Shown here piece after piece: positions 23,449-34,714 of a stretch of DNA of 64,000 nucleotides. The DNA is taken from the NCBI RefSeq assembly GCF_029407905.1, contig NC_073633.1, positions 28,286,501-28,350,500 on the forward strand. The letters run 5' to 3'. The DNA is from Bubalus kerabau (taxonomy: Eukaryota; Chordata; Mammalia; Artiodactyla; Bovidae). The translations under genes and the position numbers were made by a program. How positions within the stretch are numbered: position 1 is the stretch's first letter; each line of letters starts with the position of its first letter. Under the pieces are notes generated by a model. The model did not search any database, had not been told where the DNA came from, and was given only the letters and a program-made list of their open reading frames with translations.

Positions 23449-23612
23449 CTTCCCAGGTGGTGCTAGTGGTAAAGAAGCCGCCTGCCAAGGCAGGAGACCT
23501 GAGAGACTCCAGTTCAATCCCTGGGTCGGGAAGATCCCCATGGAGAAGGAAAGGGCAACCCAGTCCAGTATTCTTGCCTGGAAAATCTCACGGGCAGAGG
23601 AATTTGGCGGAT
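23449..23612 (+). repeat. Bov-tA SINE (truncated tail)
   Basis: GGGCTTCCCAGGTGGTGC head, TTCAATCCCTGGGTCGGG, and a body that breaks off after GGAATTTGGCGG. Confidence 0.88.
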
Positions 23613-24487
23613 CTTCCTCTCGAGGTCTTATTCTGAGACAGAGGACCTAACACAGAGAGTATTTAAATAGTTTGTTCATCATTTTCATTCAGGAAAAATT
23701 ACACTACTTCTCATAATTATGCTATCTTTGATACACTAATATTAGATATTATAAAAACCAACACTAATGATGCTTTCTGTTGAAGAGTCAAAACTTAGAA
23801 GATATGATTGTTAATCTTTATACTATAGATAATAGCTCTAAGTACAACTAGAGTTTCAGAAAAGATATGATATTCCTGTTTTTCTATATTGAAACTCTCA
23901 GAAAACATGATTGTATTAATATGTAGATCCATGGTAGAATTATATTTGTGGCAGGTTTAGGCTAAAGACAAGAAAACAGCTTTCTTTGTTGATGGAGAAA
24001 GCCAATGAATCTCAAAGAAAAGCTCAACTTTTTATTATATTCTGTCTAATCCTATTCTATTTGTGCTAATAATATAAATAAAAGGCTGTACCTAGAATGA
24101 CTTTGTGAGTTGATTTATGGATACTATCCCCAACAAAACAGTTAAAACAGATGAAAATTATTTTTAAGAATCTAAAGCCTTTGGACATAGTCTTTAGGTT
24201 ATACAGCATATAAAAGGGTAATAGAGACACATTTATTCATAAAATCTACTAAATCTCCATGATAGCAGAAAGAATCTGTGGCAATTGTACCATGACCCAC
24301 TCCCCGTCCCCAGCTCAACATGATGGAAATTCTACTCAAGGTGGATACAACCAAGAACACAAGGCTCCTTCTCTCTCCAGCTGGCAGTATAGGGTTATCA
24401 TATCTCCTACAGAGGGGCTGGCTGCTGTCCTTTCTTACCTCCCCGAGGTCTGTGTTACAGAAACTGTATTACAAACAAGAAAAGCTG
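23613..24487. other. Unassigned sequence
   Basis: AT-rich to about 24250, then a more GC-balanced stretch that continues into the tandem duplication. It could be part of an old LTR, but no LTR signature is certain. Confidence 0.3.
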
Positions 24488-24916
24488 ATAGGTCTATGGC
24501 CACTTTTCACCTCACTTATAGCACAGGCACTTATCTATGTCAGGCATGGTAGGCTGAGAATACTGGGTCCTCTTGCTCTCATCCCAGCTCATAGAGTGGT
24601 GATTTCATGCTGGCAAAGGCAAGCCAAGAAGACAAGAGGCTACTGCTCCCTTGCATCACGCTTCTCATAACACAGGGATGTCACTCGGAGACAAGCGGCC
24701 AGATAGGTCTATGGCCACTTTTCACCTCACTTATAGCATAGGCACTTATCTACGTCAGGCATGGTAGGCTGAGAATACTGGGTCCTCTTGCTCTCATCCC
24801 AGCTCATAGAGTGGTGATTTCATGCTGGCAAAGGCAAGCCAAGCAGACAAGAGGCTACTGCTCCCTTGCATCACGCTTCTCATAACACAGGGATGTCACT
24901 CGGAGACAAGCAGCCA
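24488..24916. repeat. Tandem duplication of about 214 bp
   Basis: The block beginning GATAGGTCTATGGCCACTTT at 24488 is repeated from 24702 with only a few differences (for example GCACAGGC versus GCATAGGC). Near identity suggests a recent event. Confidence 0.93.
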
Positions 24917-25004
24917 ACTGTCCCTTATTACAGGTCCAGAGCAGTGGCTCAGGATTTGTGTCCAGGGAGAGAAGCAGTTGTAAAAACACAGGTCTCCCTT
25001 TGAG

Positions 25005-25210
25005 ACTTCCCTGGTGGCTCAGATGGTAAAACATCTGCCTACAATGTTGGAGACCCGGGTTCAATCCCTGGGTGGGGAAGATCTCCTGGAGAAGGAAATG
25101 TCAACCCACTCCAGTATTCTTGCCTGGAAAATCCCATGGATGGAGGAGCCTGGCAGGCTACAGTCCATGGGATCGCAAAGTTGAACACGACTGAGCAACT
25201 TCAGTTTCAA
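25005..25210 (+). repeat. Bov-tA SINE
   Basis: Complete head and body. Exact 10-bp target duplication TCCCTTTGAG at 24995-25004 and 25211-25220. Confidence 0.94.
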
Positions 25211-25880
25211 TCCCTTTGAGAAGACTTTAATTGAAACCATCATTGGGAAGCCCAAGTTTAAGGGTGTGTTGAAAACAATGGAGATTTTTATGGTAGACAA
25301 TTAAGAGGAGGCTGGCAACTCAATGAGAGCAGCAAGTTAATTCATAGACAACTACTTAAAATCTTAAGAGAAAGTACAGGAAAGGAGCTAGCAAGGAAAA
25401 GTCCTCTCTGATCAGAAGACTCCAAAGAAAAGTTTCAAAGACTGTCTGTGCAAACAGGCTTGACTTAATTAGATGAGACCTGGGAACAATTTATGCATTT
25501 ATAGCATTGTTGAAAAAAATCAGCCAGCAATTAATGGAGTCTATTGCCTAGGTGTAAGACAAACAGAAGCAAATAGTTTAACATAGCAATTAGAGAAAGA
25601 CTGTCAAAGAGCCTTGCTAAACCACTACCACATCAGGATGTCTAAGAATGTAGCCAAGACTATATCCTTTGAGGAACAACATCATAGGCTGCACAGTGTG
25701 GGAAAAATGAACTTAACAGAAATAGTCAAATCACTCGGCAAATAAACAAGCAGACAACAGCAAGTGCCAGAGTGGTGGAAAATGGATATACAGAGTTGCT
25801 GTAATAAATGTGGTGGCCTGAATAAGGACTCCCAAAGTTATTCAAGTCCTAATTCCTGGAATCTAAAAATATGACTGTAA
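25211..25880. other. Unassigned, possibly old LTR or other ancient repeat
   Basis: No V segment. The stretch TGGCCTGAATAAGGACTCCC near 25813 resembles a widespread mammalian repeat whose name I cannot fix. Confidence 0.3.
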
Positions 25881-25940
25881 AAGAAACAGATCAATTTCTG
25901 GGCACATTGATAAAGATAAAAATCTACTGAATGTGAAGTC

Positions 25941-26102
25941 TTCCAAGACTGAATGTGAAAGATAAAAAATTTGAACAGACGAATTACTAGTATTGAAGTT
26001 GAACCAGTAATCAAAAAACTCTTCCAAGACTGAATGTGAAAGATAAAAAATTTGAACAGACGAATTACTAGTATTGAAGTTGAACCAGTAATCAAAAAAC
26101 TC
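25941..26102. repeat. 81-bp tandem duplication inside L1
   Basis: TTCCAAGACTGAATGTGAAA starts at 25941 and again at 26022. The two copies are essentially identical. Confidence 0.95.
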
Positions 26103-26985
26103 CTGAGAAACAGAAATCCAGGGCCATATGCTTCAAAAAGAAATTCAACTCAATATTTAAATAAAAATCAGTACCCACACTTTACAAATTATTCATAAAA
26201 ATCAAAGATGAGGAAATGCTCTCAATCTCATTCACTGAGGCCTACAATATCCTGATACCAAAACCAGACAAAGATTCTACAAAAAAGAAAATTCAGGCCA
26301 ATATTGCTGATGAATATAGACACAAAAATTCTTAACAAAAGAGTAGCAAACTAAATTCAACAAAACATGAAAAGAATCATGCATCATGATCAAGAGAGAT
26401 TTATTTCAGGTGTGCAAGGATGGTTCGCAATCCACAAATCAAGCAAGATGATATACCATGTTAACAGAATAAAGGATTAAAATTACATGACTATGTCAAT
26501 AGATGCAAACAAAGATGTTGACAAGATTTAACATTCATGACAAAAACTGCCAGAATATTTGGTATAAAGAGAGCATGACTCAAAATAATAAAGATAATTT
26601 GTTACAAATCTACAGCTGACTGAATCTTATTCTCTAAGATCAGTAACAAGACAAGGATGCAACTCTCACCATTTCTATTTAACATAGTACTGGAAGTCCT
26701 AGCCTCAGTAACCAGACAGGAAAGAGAAATAATTGGCATCCAAGTTGTAAAGAAAGGTAAACTGTCTCTAATTACAGACAGCATGCTACTCCATGCAGAA
26801 AATTGTAAAGATGCTAAAAAACTAATAGAAATAATCAACAAAGTTAATCACAAGTTACAGGATACAAGGTTAATATACAGAAATCTGTTGCATTTCTATA
26901 CACTAATAGTAGCTATCAGAAAGAGAATTTAAGAATACAATCCAATTTCTAGTTGAATCAAAAAGAATCAAAAGTATCTAGGAAT

Positions 26986-27721
26986 CAGATCAGATCAGTC
27001 GCTCAGTCGTGTCCGACTCTTTGCGACCCAATGAATCGCAGCACCCCAGGCCTCCCTGTCCATCACCAACTCCCGGAGTTCACTCAGACTCACGTCCATT
27101 GAGTCAGCGATGCCGTCCAGCCATCTCATCCTCTGTCATCCCCTTCTCCTCCTGCCCCCAATCCCTCCAAGCATCAGTCTTTTCCAATGAGTCAACTCTT
27201 CGCATGAGGTGGCCAAAGTATTGGAGTTTCAGCTTTAGCATCATTCCTTCCAAAGAAATCCCAGGGCTGATCTCCTTCAGAATGGACTGGTTGGATCTCC
27301 TTGCAGTCCAAGGGACTCTCAAGAGTCTTCTCCAACACCACAGTTCAAAAGCATCAATTCTTCCACGCTCAGCCTTCTTCACAGTCCAACTCTCACATCC
27401 ATACATGACCACAGGAAAAACCATAGCCTTGACTAGACAGACATTTGTTGGCAAAGTAACGTCTCTGCTTTTGAATATGCTATCTAGGTTGGTCATAATT
27501 TTCCTTCCAAGGAGTAAGCGTCTTTTAATTTCATGGCTGCAGTCACCATCTGTAGTGATTTTGGAGCCCCCAAAAATAAAGTCTGACACTGTTTCCACTG
27601 TTTCCCCATCTATTTCCCACGAAGTGGTGGGACCAGGTGCTATGATCTTTGTTTTCTGAATGTTGAGCTTTAAGCCAACTTTTTCACTCTCCACTTTCAC
27701 TTTCATCAAGAGGCTTTTGAG
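26986..27721 (-). mobile_element. BovB LINE 3' fragment nested in L1
   Basis: Minus strand encodes ESEKVGLKLNIQKTKIIAPG, LLLGRKIMTNLDSIFKSRD and VKAMVFPVVMYGCESWTVKK. A TCAGATCAGATCAG tail stands at 26986. L1 sequence continues on both sides. Confidence 0.92.
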
Positions 27722-27948
27722 TAAATTTAACCAATGAGGTGAAAGACCTGCACTCTGAAAACTGTAAAACATTGATGAAAAGAATTTAAGATAATATAAA
27801 TTGAAAAAGGAATCTGGGAGGGCTATAGTAAACAAGAGTCCACGGCTTTTCATTGGCTGGGTCCTTGCCAGGAAATAAGAGGCATCTTTCATCTTCCCTT
27901 TGCCCTCCACTATGTCCACAGGTCATGAGAGCTTCCCCTGCCACCAAC

Positions 27949-28160
27949 ACTTCCCTGGTGGCTCAGATGGTAAAGCATCTGCCTACAATGAGGGAGACCC
28001 AGGTTCTATCCCTGGGTCAGAAAGATCCCCTGGTGAAGGAAATGGCAACCCACTCCAGTATTCTTGCTTGGAAAATCCCATGGATGGAGGAGCCTGGTCG
28101 GCTACAGTCCATGGCATCACAAAGAGTCAAACATGACTGAGCAATTTCACTTTCACTTTC
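27949..28160 (+). repeat. Bov-tA SINE
   Basis: ACTTCCCTGGTGGCTCAGATGG head, Bov-A body, tail GAGCAATTTCACTTTCACTTTC. Confidence 0.9.
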
Positions 28161-28898
28161 TGTTTAATAATTTTTTATACTTTATAGGACAGAGACGTAA
28201 AGATATTTGACTCCAAAAGAGGAAGGAGCTATGGGGATGGAAGCGAGAAGTTCTAGTGATTGAAGAAGGAGTCACAAATCAAAGAATTATTTGGCCTTCC
28301 AAAGGTAAAAAAGGCAAGGAAATGGATTATTCCTTAGATCTCAAGAAGGAATGAACTCTGCCAAGACCTTGACTATGGACAGTGAAATGGATTTAAGATT
28401 TCTTGCATCCAGGATAATTTTCTTCTAAGTTACCAAGCTCATATTGAACTTTGAGTAAGGTTTATTGTTGATGTTCAGTTTGCTGCACTCATAGGATGGG
28501 ATGATGCAAGTGTCTGTTGGGACACATTCTGGTGAGGCAAATCTGAGCAGTCTTGAGTCATCTAACTAATCAGGATAACAGCTTTATTGGAGTTATTTTT
28601 TTTCTTTGAATTCTTTTCACTTTTTAACATTTTTCAGTTCAGCATATGATGGTTAAATATTTATTTTATTTTTGTCCTCTTATCAGCTATTCTGCTAGTT
28701 CCAAGTTAGAAGTCTCTAGTACAGAAGGAAATATAGATTGAGAAAAGAAGATAAAGACCAAAGTTCATAATCTGTAGGGTCAAAACGTGTCTGTGATTAA
28801 AACTGTACCAGTGTAGGTAAGAAATAATCTGCACTGCAAATGCCCTGTGGTGGCCTCACGGTGTGACTGTGGCTGGAGGAGGGGCTGAGCCCGCGGAG
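28161..28898. other. 3' flank of TRAV22, shared with the second TRAV22
   Basis: 28330-28600 aligns with 61840-62110 (shared TTCTTGCATCCAG, GTCTGTTGGGAC and TGGTGAGGCA). It marks the extent of the TRAV22 cassette duplication. Not coding. Confidence 0.6.
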
Positions 28899-28937
28899 GG
28901 TTTGTGTAGAGGCTGCAGGTGCCTGGGGAGCACTGTG
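28899..28937 (-). other. V-RSS (23 bp spacer) of TRAV22
   Basis: Heptamer CACAGTG (28937-28931), 23-base spacer, nonamer ACACAAACC (28907-28899), one or two changes from consensus. Confidence 0.92.
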
Positions 28938-29468
28938 CTGCACAGCACAGAAGTAAGTGCCTGAGTCTGTGGTCTGCGAAGAGGAAATGTGCAGTGAGCT
29001 GCGGCGTTCTGTAGGGATTGTTGTGGCTTTTAATCTTCCATTCTGCTTTGTTCCTGAAGGAATGTAAAATAGGTGGATAAGGCGGCCCTTGGGGTTCTGA
29101 AGATACCACTGTACATTGCTCACAGAGGCAGAAAAATTACAAATCAGCACGTGGCTGGCTCCCTCCTGGAGACTCAGGGCTGGGGGACTCTGCTCCACAT
29201 CCAGCCCTTGCACACCTAATGAGAAACAGAAACAGTCACAGTAGAAGGTCATTGTAACTCTGACAAAACCTTGAAAGTGACCCCCCCACACACACAACTC
29301 CCATAGATGATGAGAAAGATAGAAAGTCTGCAGGACTTGTCAGCTCCTCTCCCTCCCTTAACAATACAGCAGCTGCTCAATCCTTCAGATGCCCCTCTGG
29401 GGCAGCCCCAACTCACAGCAAACCTGGGCAAACAAAAGCCCCAGCACAGTGCCTGCTAGCCTCTTCAT
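28938..29468 (-). CDS. TRAV22: T-cell receptor alpha variable segment, TRAV22-like (intact copy)
   Basis: Leader exon 29468-29417 encodes MKRLAGTVLGLLFAQVC plus one base and ends in a GTGAGT donor. The 201-bp intron ends in CTCATTAG. The V exon (29215-28938, 278 nt) joins as CVQGLDVEQSPPALSLQEG. Landmarks: first cysteine in VLICNFSAS, VQWYLQNPKG, LIHLFYIPSGTKQNGRL, SSLHISSSQTTDSGTYFC with the second cysteine, and end AVQ. VEQSPP, FYIPSGTKQNGRL and SSSQTTDSG match human TRAV22. Frame, splice sites, cysteines and RSS are all intact. It lies between the TRAV8 remnant and the TRAV23 pseudogene. IMGT copy number within the bovine subgroup cannot be set from this. Confidence 0.93.
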
Positions 29469-29787
29469 GATGCTTCCTTCTCTTACTGACACATTTTCAA
29501 TGTGAGAAACTTCACTAAACCCGAAGGCGGGAGTGTCATAAGCTGTTGTGGAAATGTTCCTCCTCCTGCAGCCAGTCAGCTCACCCAACAAATCCTGCTC
29601 AAGCCCTCACTTTGTGACAGGACGCCCCACCCTCCCACCTCAACCAATTCAGAATGAGCTGGCGAGGAGTGGAGGAGAGTGGGAAATAGAAAGGTAATTA
29701 TTTTAGGACTTGAGGGGCATTTTCTATGAACATTGCAAAGAAGGCAGACTCTGATTTGGAATTTGTGGAGGATTTTAGGGAAGCTGC
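29469..29787. promoter_or_regulatory. TRAV22 5' flank, probable promoter
   Basis: The first ~160 bp upstream of the ATG is similar to the matching flank of the second TRAV22 (63208-63380), with shared CCAACAAA and GTGACAGGA. Conservation between the duplicates fits a promoter; no TATA box is evident. Confidence 0.4.
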
Positions 29788-29905
29788 CACTGCTGCTAAG
29801 TCACTTCAGTCATGTCCAACTCTGTGTGACCCCATAGACAGCAGCCCACCAGGATCCACCATCCCTGGGATTCTCCAGGCAAGAACACTGGAGTAGGTTG
29901 CCATA
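29788..29905 (-). repeat. Bov-A2 SINE monomer
   Basis: Reversed unit: CTGCTGCTAAGTCACTTCAG to CAGGCAAGAACACTGGAG. Confidence 0.85.
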
Positions 29906-30199
29906 ATTTTAGTCTCAGATGGCATGGATGCAGAAGATTCTTGCATAATGAATTATTATTTCTCAGGAGTTCTCAGGATCCTTTTTTTTTTTTTTTTAGC
30001 ATCTCCTGTGTACTCCCCTGTGATTCTGAAGGGTGCTCACGAATCAGCACAGCATTCATAGCAGTCTTGGCTGGAACACTTTGCAATATTAAGCAGTTTT
30101 ATTTTAAAATTATATTTATTTATTCTAGACTGAACCTTCTTAAAGAGTTATATTGTTTTTAGTCTCTAGATGGGCATTGAAATTAGAATTGCAAATCGT

Positions 30200-30368
30200 T
30201 TTATTTTTATTAAAACATATAATTTAAAAATAAATTTCAAATAAAATTTCAGGTTTAAATACATCATTTTATTTATTTTGTTATTTTTTTAATTAGAAGA
30301 TATTGCTTTACATTGTTGTGTTAACTTCTGCCATACAACAATGCAAATTAGTCATGGTTATATATATA

Positions 30369-30409
<41 letters not shown>

Positions 30410-30530
30410 CATCCCTCTTGAGACTTCCTCCCCTTTCCCATTCCAACCCTCTAGTTCCTCACAGAGCACCAGTATGGGCTCCATCTGTTATACCGCACCT
30501 TCCCACTAGTTATTTGTTTTACACTAAATA
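30200..30530 (-). mobile_element. L1 3' end with (TA)n microsatellite
   Basis: Reversed L1 3' UTR (GCTTTACATTGTTGTGTTAAC). A (TA)n/(TG) run of about 50 bp lies at 30358-30410. Confidence 0.6.
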
Positions 30531-30865
30531 CATCTTAATTGTTGATTATTGTTATTTGTATTCTGCTTTTTACCTCTAGTAGGTTATTTTAAAAGAACTA
30601 AGTATTTTTTAAAACATATGAAAATCAAGTCTGTGTTTTTCTCAGAGTCTATGAATAATAATGGTTCCCTAATATGGATTTAGAGATAAAAGGGATAGAA
30701 AATGAGGACTTGTATATTTTCACTGAAGTAAAACTGAAGTGATCTGCACACACTGGGATCAGATGAACAGTTTGAGGCTGTTGCAAATGTTAACTAAAGG
30801 AACTGTGAGAAATAGTGTAGAAAAATAATAATTATTATTATTAGGCACACAGTAGATATTAGAGA

Positions 30866-31140
30866 TGGAGAAGGCAATGACACCCCACTCCAGTACTCTT
30901 GCCTGGAAAATCTCATGGATGGAGGAGCCTGGTAGGCTGCAGTCTGTGGGGTTGCAAAGAGTTGGACACGACTGAGCAACTTGACTTTCAATTTTCACTT
31001 TCATGAATTGGCGAAGGAAACGGCAACACACTCCAGTGTTCTTGCCTGGAGAATCCCAGGGATGGGGTAGCCTGGTGGGCTGCCGTCTATGGGTCGCACA
31101 GAGTCAGACACAACTGAAGCGACTTAGCAGCAGCAGCAGC
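30866..31140 (+). repeat. Bov-A2 SINE dimer
   Basis: Two Bov-A units joined by GACTTTCAATTTTCACTTTC, ending in a (CAG)n tail. Exact 12-bp target duplication AGATATTAGAGA at 30854-30865 and 31141-31152. Confidence 0.94.
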
Positions 31141-31289
31141 AGATATTAGAGAAGTAGAATTAGAAGAAGAAAAAGAGGAGAGGGGCAATCAGAGTGGGTC
31201 ACTTGAAACTTTGCCACAAAAATGTGTTTAACCTAGAATGCCTGTTATAGGGGACCACTGGATAAACAAAGCCTTTTTTTCTTTCATAT

Positions 31290-31424
31290 TCTATTGTCTG
31301 GACATACAAGAAGAGATAAAGAAGTCCACTAGAGGTAGGAATAGTTGCACATCCGCTTCAGGAAGTCCCTTTAGAGCCAGTGATGTGGCTGTCAGCCGGG
31401 TCACTGACTGGCCTGCAGTTCTTC
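31290..31424 (-). pseudogene. TRAV8: TRAV8-like V exon remnant
   Basis: Minus strand keeps an acceptor TTGCAG (31430-31425), then a diverged GQSVTR... start, CNYSY at the first cysteine and a LYVQ-like stretch, after which similarity stops near 31290. It aligns with the better preserved TRAV8 pseudogene at 63.6-63.9 kb, including the intron sequence upstream (GTCTCTATTCA at 31481 and 63942). It has stops, a frameshift, no FR3 and no RSS. Position next to TRAV22 is the same in both cassettes. Confidence 0.75.
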
Positions 31425-32020
31425 CTGCAACATTAATGCTAAATCAATGAGACCAGGACAGACCTATCTATAATGAGACAGTGTCTCTATTCAGATTTCA
31501 ACCAGAATTGTGTTGGTTCTATAGAGGCAGGTGCATGGAATATAATGTTAGTGATTCCCTGTGAAGAGCATTCCCAACAGGAGAAGGTGGTGAAGAACAT
31601 GAGACTATGCAGAAAGGAAGCTGAGAGCCATATTGTGGAAAATCTCCCCTGAGGAGCAGGAAGGAATGTGCCAGAGGGTGCTAAGTCCTATTACAGAGAA
31701 ATCTGAGATTCAAAGATCCCTATTTAAGCAAATTATAGTGACTATCAGGATGAAATGCTTCCTTGACAATGACTGCTCCTGGTGTTGAGCCTGTTCAAAT
31801 GTGCAACTCACCTAGCTGAGAGATACAGAAGCTCATAGGAGTGAAATGGAACTTTTGTTGGAGGTGACATTTCCAGTTTATGCAACCTCACCCCCTGGAG
31901 GACAGTTGGAACAAATCCCATCTTGAGGCTTTTATGCTGTATTTCCTCCCCATTCTTACAAGGGTTGAATCTCTTCCCATTCTAATTTGATGAGTGTTTT
32001 CAGGGGTTTGCATATTAAGT
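31425..32020. other. TRAV8 remnant intron and 5' flank
   Basis: 31425-31520 aligns with the TRAV8 intron at 63907-64000. No leader exon could be recognised with confidence. The rest is unassigned. Confidence 0.4.
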
Positions 32021-33000
32021 TGTTGTTGTTCAGTCACTAAGTTGTGTCAGACTCTTTGAGGCCCCATGGACTGCAGCATGCCAGGCTTCCCTGTCCTTCA
32101 CTATCTCCCAGAGTTTGTGCAAATTCATGTTCACTGAGTCAGTGAAACCATCCAACTATCTCATCCTCTGTCACCATCTTCTCCTGCCCTCGATCTATCC
32201 CAGCATCAGGATCTTTTCCTATGAGTTGGCTGTTCTCCTCACATGGCCAAAATTTATTGGAGCTTCAGCAGTAGTCTTCCAAAGAATATTGAGTTGATTT
32301 CCTTTAGAATTGATGGTTTTGATCTCCATGCTGTCCATGGACTCTCAAGAGTCTTCTCCAGTATCACAACTCAAAAGCATCAATTTTTCAGTGCTCAGAA
32401 TTTATGGTTAAACTCTCACATCTATACATGACTACTGGGAAAACCAAAGCTTTGACTATACAGATCTTTGTCAGCAAAGTGATGTCCCTGCTTTTTAAGA
32501 GGCTGTTTAAGTTTGTAATAGCTTTTTTTCCAAGGAGCAAGCATCCTTTAATTTCATGGCTGCAGTCATCATGCAGTGATTTTGTGGACCTAGAATATAA
32601 AGTCTTCTACTGTTTCCACTTTTCCCCCACATTTGCCATGAAGTTATGGGACCGGATGTCATGATGTTAGTTCTTTGAAGTTTCAGTTTTAATCCAGCTT
32701 TTTCACTGTCCTCTTTCACCCTCATCAGGAGGTTCTTTAGTTCCTCTTGGCTTTCTACCTTAAGTGTGGTGTCATCTGCATATCTGAGCTTATTGATATT
32801 TCTCCCAGCAGTCTTGATTCCAGCTTGTGATTCATCCAGCCCAGGGTTTTACATGAGGTACTGTGCATAGAGTTAAATAAGCAGGGTGACAATATACAGC
32901 CCTGACATACTCCTTTCCCAATTTTGAGCCAGTCTGTGCTTCCATGTCTCATTCCAACTGTTACTTCTTGACCCACATACAGGTTTCTCAGGAGACAGTG
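32021..33000 (-). mobile_element. BovB LINE fragment
   Basis: Minus strand reads as diverged BovB: KIGKGVCQGCILSPCLFN (about 32925-32875) and GQEVTVGMRHGSTDW. Tail near 32021. Many frame breaks. Confidence 0.88.
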
Positions 33001-33621
33001 GTGAACTTCCCCTATCAGTGCTCCTTTCAGATATCAAAAGTGTGTTTTAAAAATGCAAATAGCCTCATATTAGAAGAAATGAAATACAAACACCCATTCA
33101 GTGAGAAGGTTGAACTAAACCAAAATCAAAATCTCTCCAATGAGTTAATGAGGCATAATTGACTGTTCTGGTACAAAACATACAGTTTTCCTTGCCAGGT
33201 GTGTGAGAAGAAGATGTATGTCCATGTCTTATTCATGAACGTGAAGAAACACCACAGAAGGTCTAGCTCTTAGGATGTAGCAACAGTGGAGTTTAAATGT
33301 TGACCTAGTTGAAGCATATTATTTTGTTTGGTATCTTTGAGTAATCATTTAGTGCACTTTAAATCATGGGAAACGAGGCTAGAGAAATGACTCAATGATA
33401 TGGCCAATATACTGGTGGGAGTCAAGGTTGGTGATGCAGTACAGTCTAGTTAGTTGAGGGAACTACAGTGACTGGAATGCCTGTTAATCTATGTTTCCAT
33501 TTCCTCCTGATTACTGAAAACACTGTAGTTCATTGAATTTCCCCCTTTTTTTTTTAATTTCCCTTTTCCAACCCATACATGGTTCTTCCTCAACCCTGGT
33601 CCCAGAGTAGCAGCAGGCAAG
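33001..33621. other. 3' flank of TRAV24 pseudogene
   Basis: No gene recognised. Confidence 0.35.
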
Positions 33622-33660
33622 GCTTTGGGTATGGGCTGCAGGGGGCTTAGCAGCACTGTG
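33622..33660 (-). other. V-RSS of the TRAV24 pseudogene
   Basis: Heptamer CACAGTG (33660-33654), 23-base spacer, nonamer ACCCAAAGC (33630-33622). Confidence 0.8.
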
Positions 33661-34714
33661 TGGAGGCACAGAGGTATGTGGCTGAGTCTTCAGTCCTCTG
33701 ATATACAGGGAGCTGTAGCCCTCCTTAGTATTCAGAGTGACTCTCACTTGTCCTTGCTCTTTTTCATCCCCATTTACACTCACTACAAACAGGTTCTTGG
33801 GGGCTTTTTGCAGGTTCCCATCTGCAGCAATGAAATTAAAAGATTCTTACTCCTTGGAAGGAAATTTATGACAAACCTAGACAGCATATTCAAAGCAGAG
33901 ACATTACTTTGCCAACAAAGGTCTATCTAGTCAAGGCTATGTTTTTTCCAGTGGTCATGTATGGATGTGAGAGTTGGACCATGAAGAAAGCTGAGTGCTG
34001 AAGAACTGATGCTCTTGAACTGTGGTGTTGGAGAAGACTCTTGAGAGTCCCTTGGACCACAAGGAGATGCAACCAGTCCATCCTAAAGGAGATCAGTCCT
34101 GGGTGTTCTTTGGAAGGACTGATGTTGAAGCTGAAACTCCCATACTTTGGCCACCTGATTCGAAGAGCTGACTCATTTGAAAATATCCTGATGCTGGGAA
34201 AGATTGAGGGCAGGAGGAGAAGGGGACAACAGAGGATGAGATGGTTGGATGGCATCACCGGCTCGATGGACATGGGTTTGGGTGGACTCTGGGGGTTGGT
34301 GATAGACAGGGAGGCCTGGCATGCTTGGTTCATGGGGTTGCAAAGAGTCGGACACAACTGAGCGACTGAACTGAACTGAACATCTGTACTAGTGTAAAGC
34401 ATAGAAAGAGCTGGAAGGGGAACTGCAGGTGAAATTGGGACTTTCTCCTTCCTGAACATAGCGAAGGAGGATGCTGTTCCACAGTCAAGAGGCTGCTCAC
34501 TCCTGTTCAGAAAGACAGGTCAGACATAGAAAATAATTTATCTACAGAGTATTCATCGTCTTCACACCCCCAGATATTAGAACCTGGAGGTGCCTGACTG
34601 TGTCCCCCACCTTCCCCATCACCACTGCTCAGAATGTCTTCAGCAGTCCCTGGACTTATGACCGAGATGAAGCCACAGGATCAGCAATGAGGCTAGAAAA
34701 GTTCTCCTCTCCAT
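33661..34714 (-). pseudogene. TRAV24: TRAV24-like pseudogene split by BovB
   Basis: The leader exon (34714-34663) encodes MERRTFLASLLILWLHL and ends at a GT donor. The V exon starts at 34502 after TGAACAG and reads GVSSLLTVEQHPPSL, close to human TRAV24. Its 5' part ends at 34381 where a BovB piece (33827-34380) is inserted. The 3' part resumes with APKNLFVVSVNGDEKEQG and VTLNTKEGYSSLYI, again TRAV24, and ends at a good heptamer. Defects besides the insertion: a 1-base deletion before QEG, the conserved FR2 tryptophan changed to a TAG stop (CAC TAG TAC), and a 7-base deletion before DSATYLC. The gene is dead. Confidence 0.9.
33827..34380 (+). mobile_element. BovB 3' fragment inserted in the TRAV24 V exon
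   Basis: Plus-strand BovB C-terminus and tail ACTGAACTGAA. Flanks CATCTGCA (33819-33826) and CATCTGTA (34381-34388) are an 8-bp target duplication with one change, so the insertion is in the exon near the end of CDR1/FR2. Confidence 0.92.

Larger units (their letters stand above)
25880..27815 (+). mobile_element. L1 ORF2 fragment with nested BovB
   Basis: Plus strand reads as diverged L1 ORF2: LNIVLEVLASVTRQ-like text at 26680-26720, and ILIPKPDKDST-like text near 26252. The fragment is cut by a BovB (26986-27721) and resumes in register with AATTTAACCAATGAGGTGAA. It also contains an 81-bp tandem duplication. Confidence 0.85.

Noticed and set aside
24259..24670. Overlapping plus-strand frames of 97 and 116 codons
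   Set aside because: No domain, no codon bias signal that I can see, and they run through a tandem duplication. Treated as chance frames.
27009..27659. Long open frame of 216 codons on the plus strand
   Set aside because: It is the antisense of a BovB reverse transcriptase fragment. The same false frame appears at 2403-2918, 33923-34459 and 47234-47716, always over BovB.
27104..27919. Open frame of 271 codons on the minus strand that could pass for a gene
   Set aside because: Most of it is the BovB reverse transcriptase C-terminus; the first part is antisense L1 and flanking sequence. No start context or full domain set.
30358..30410. (TA)n run as a possible promoter or origin
   Set aside because: It lies within an L1 3' end and looks like an ordinary microsatellite.
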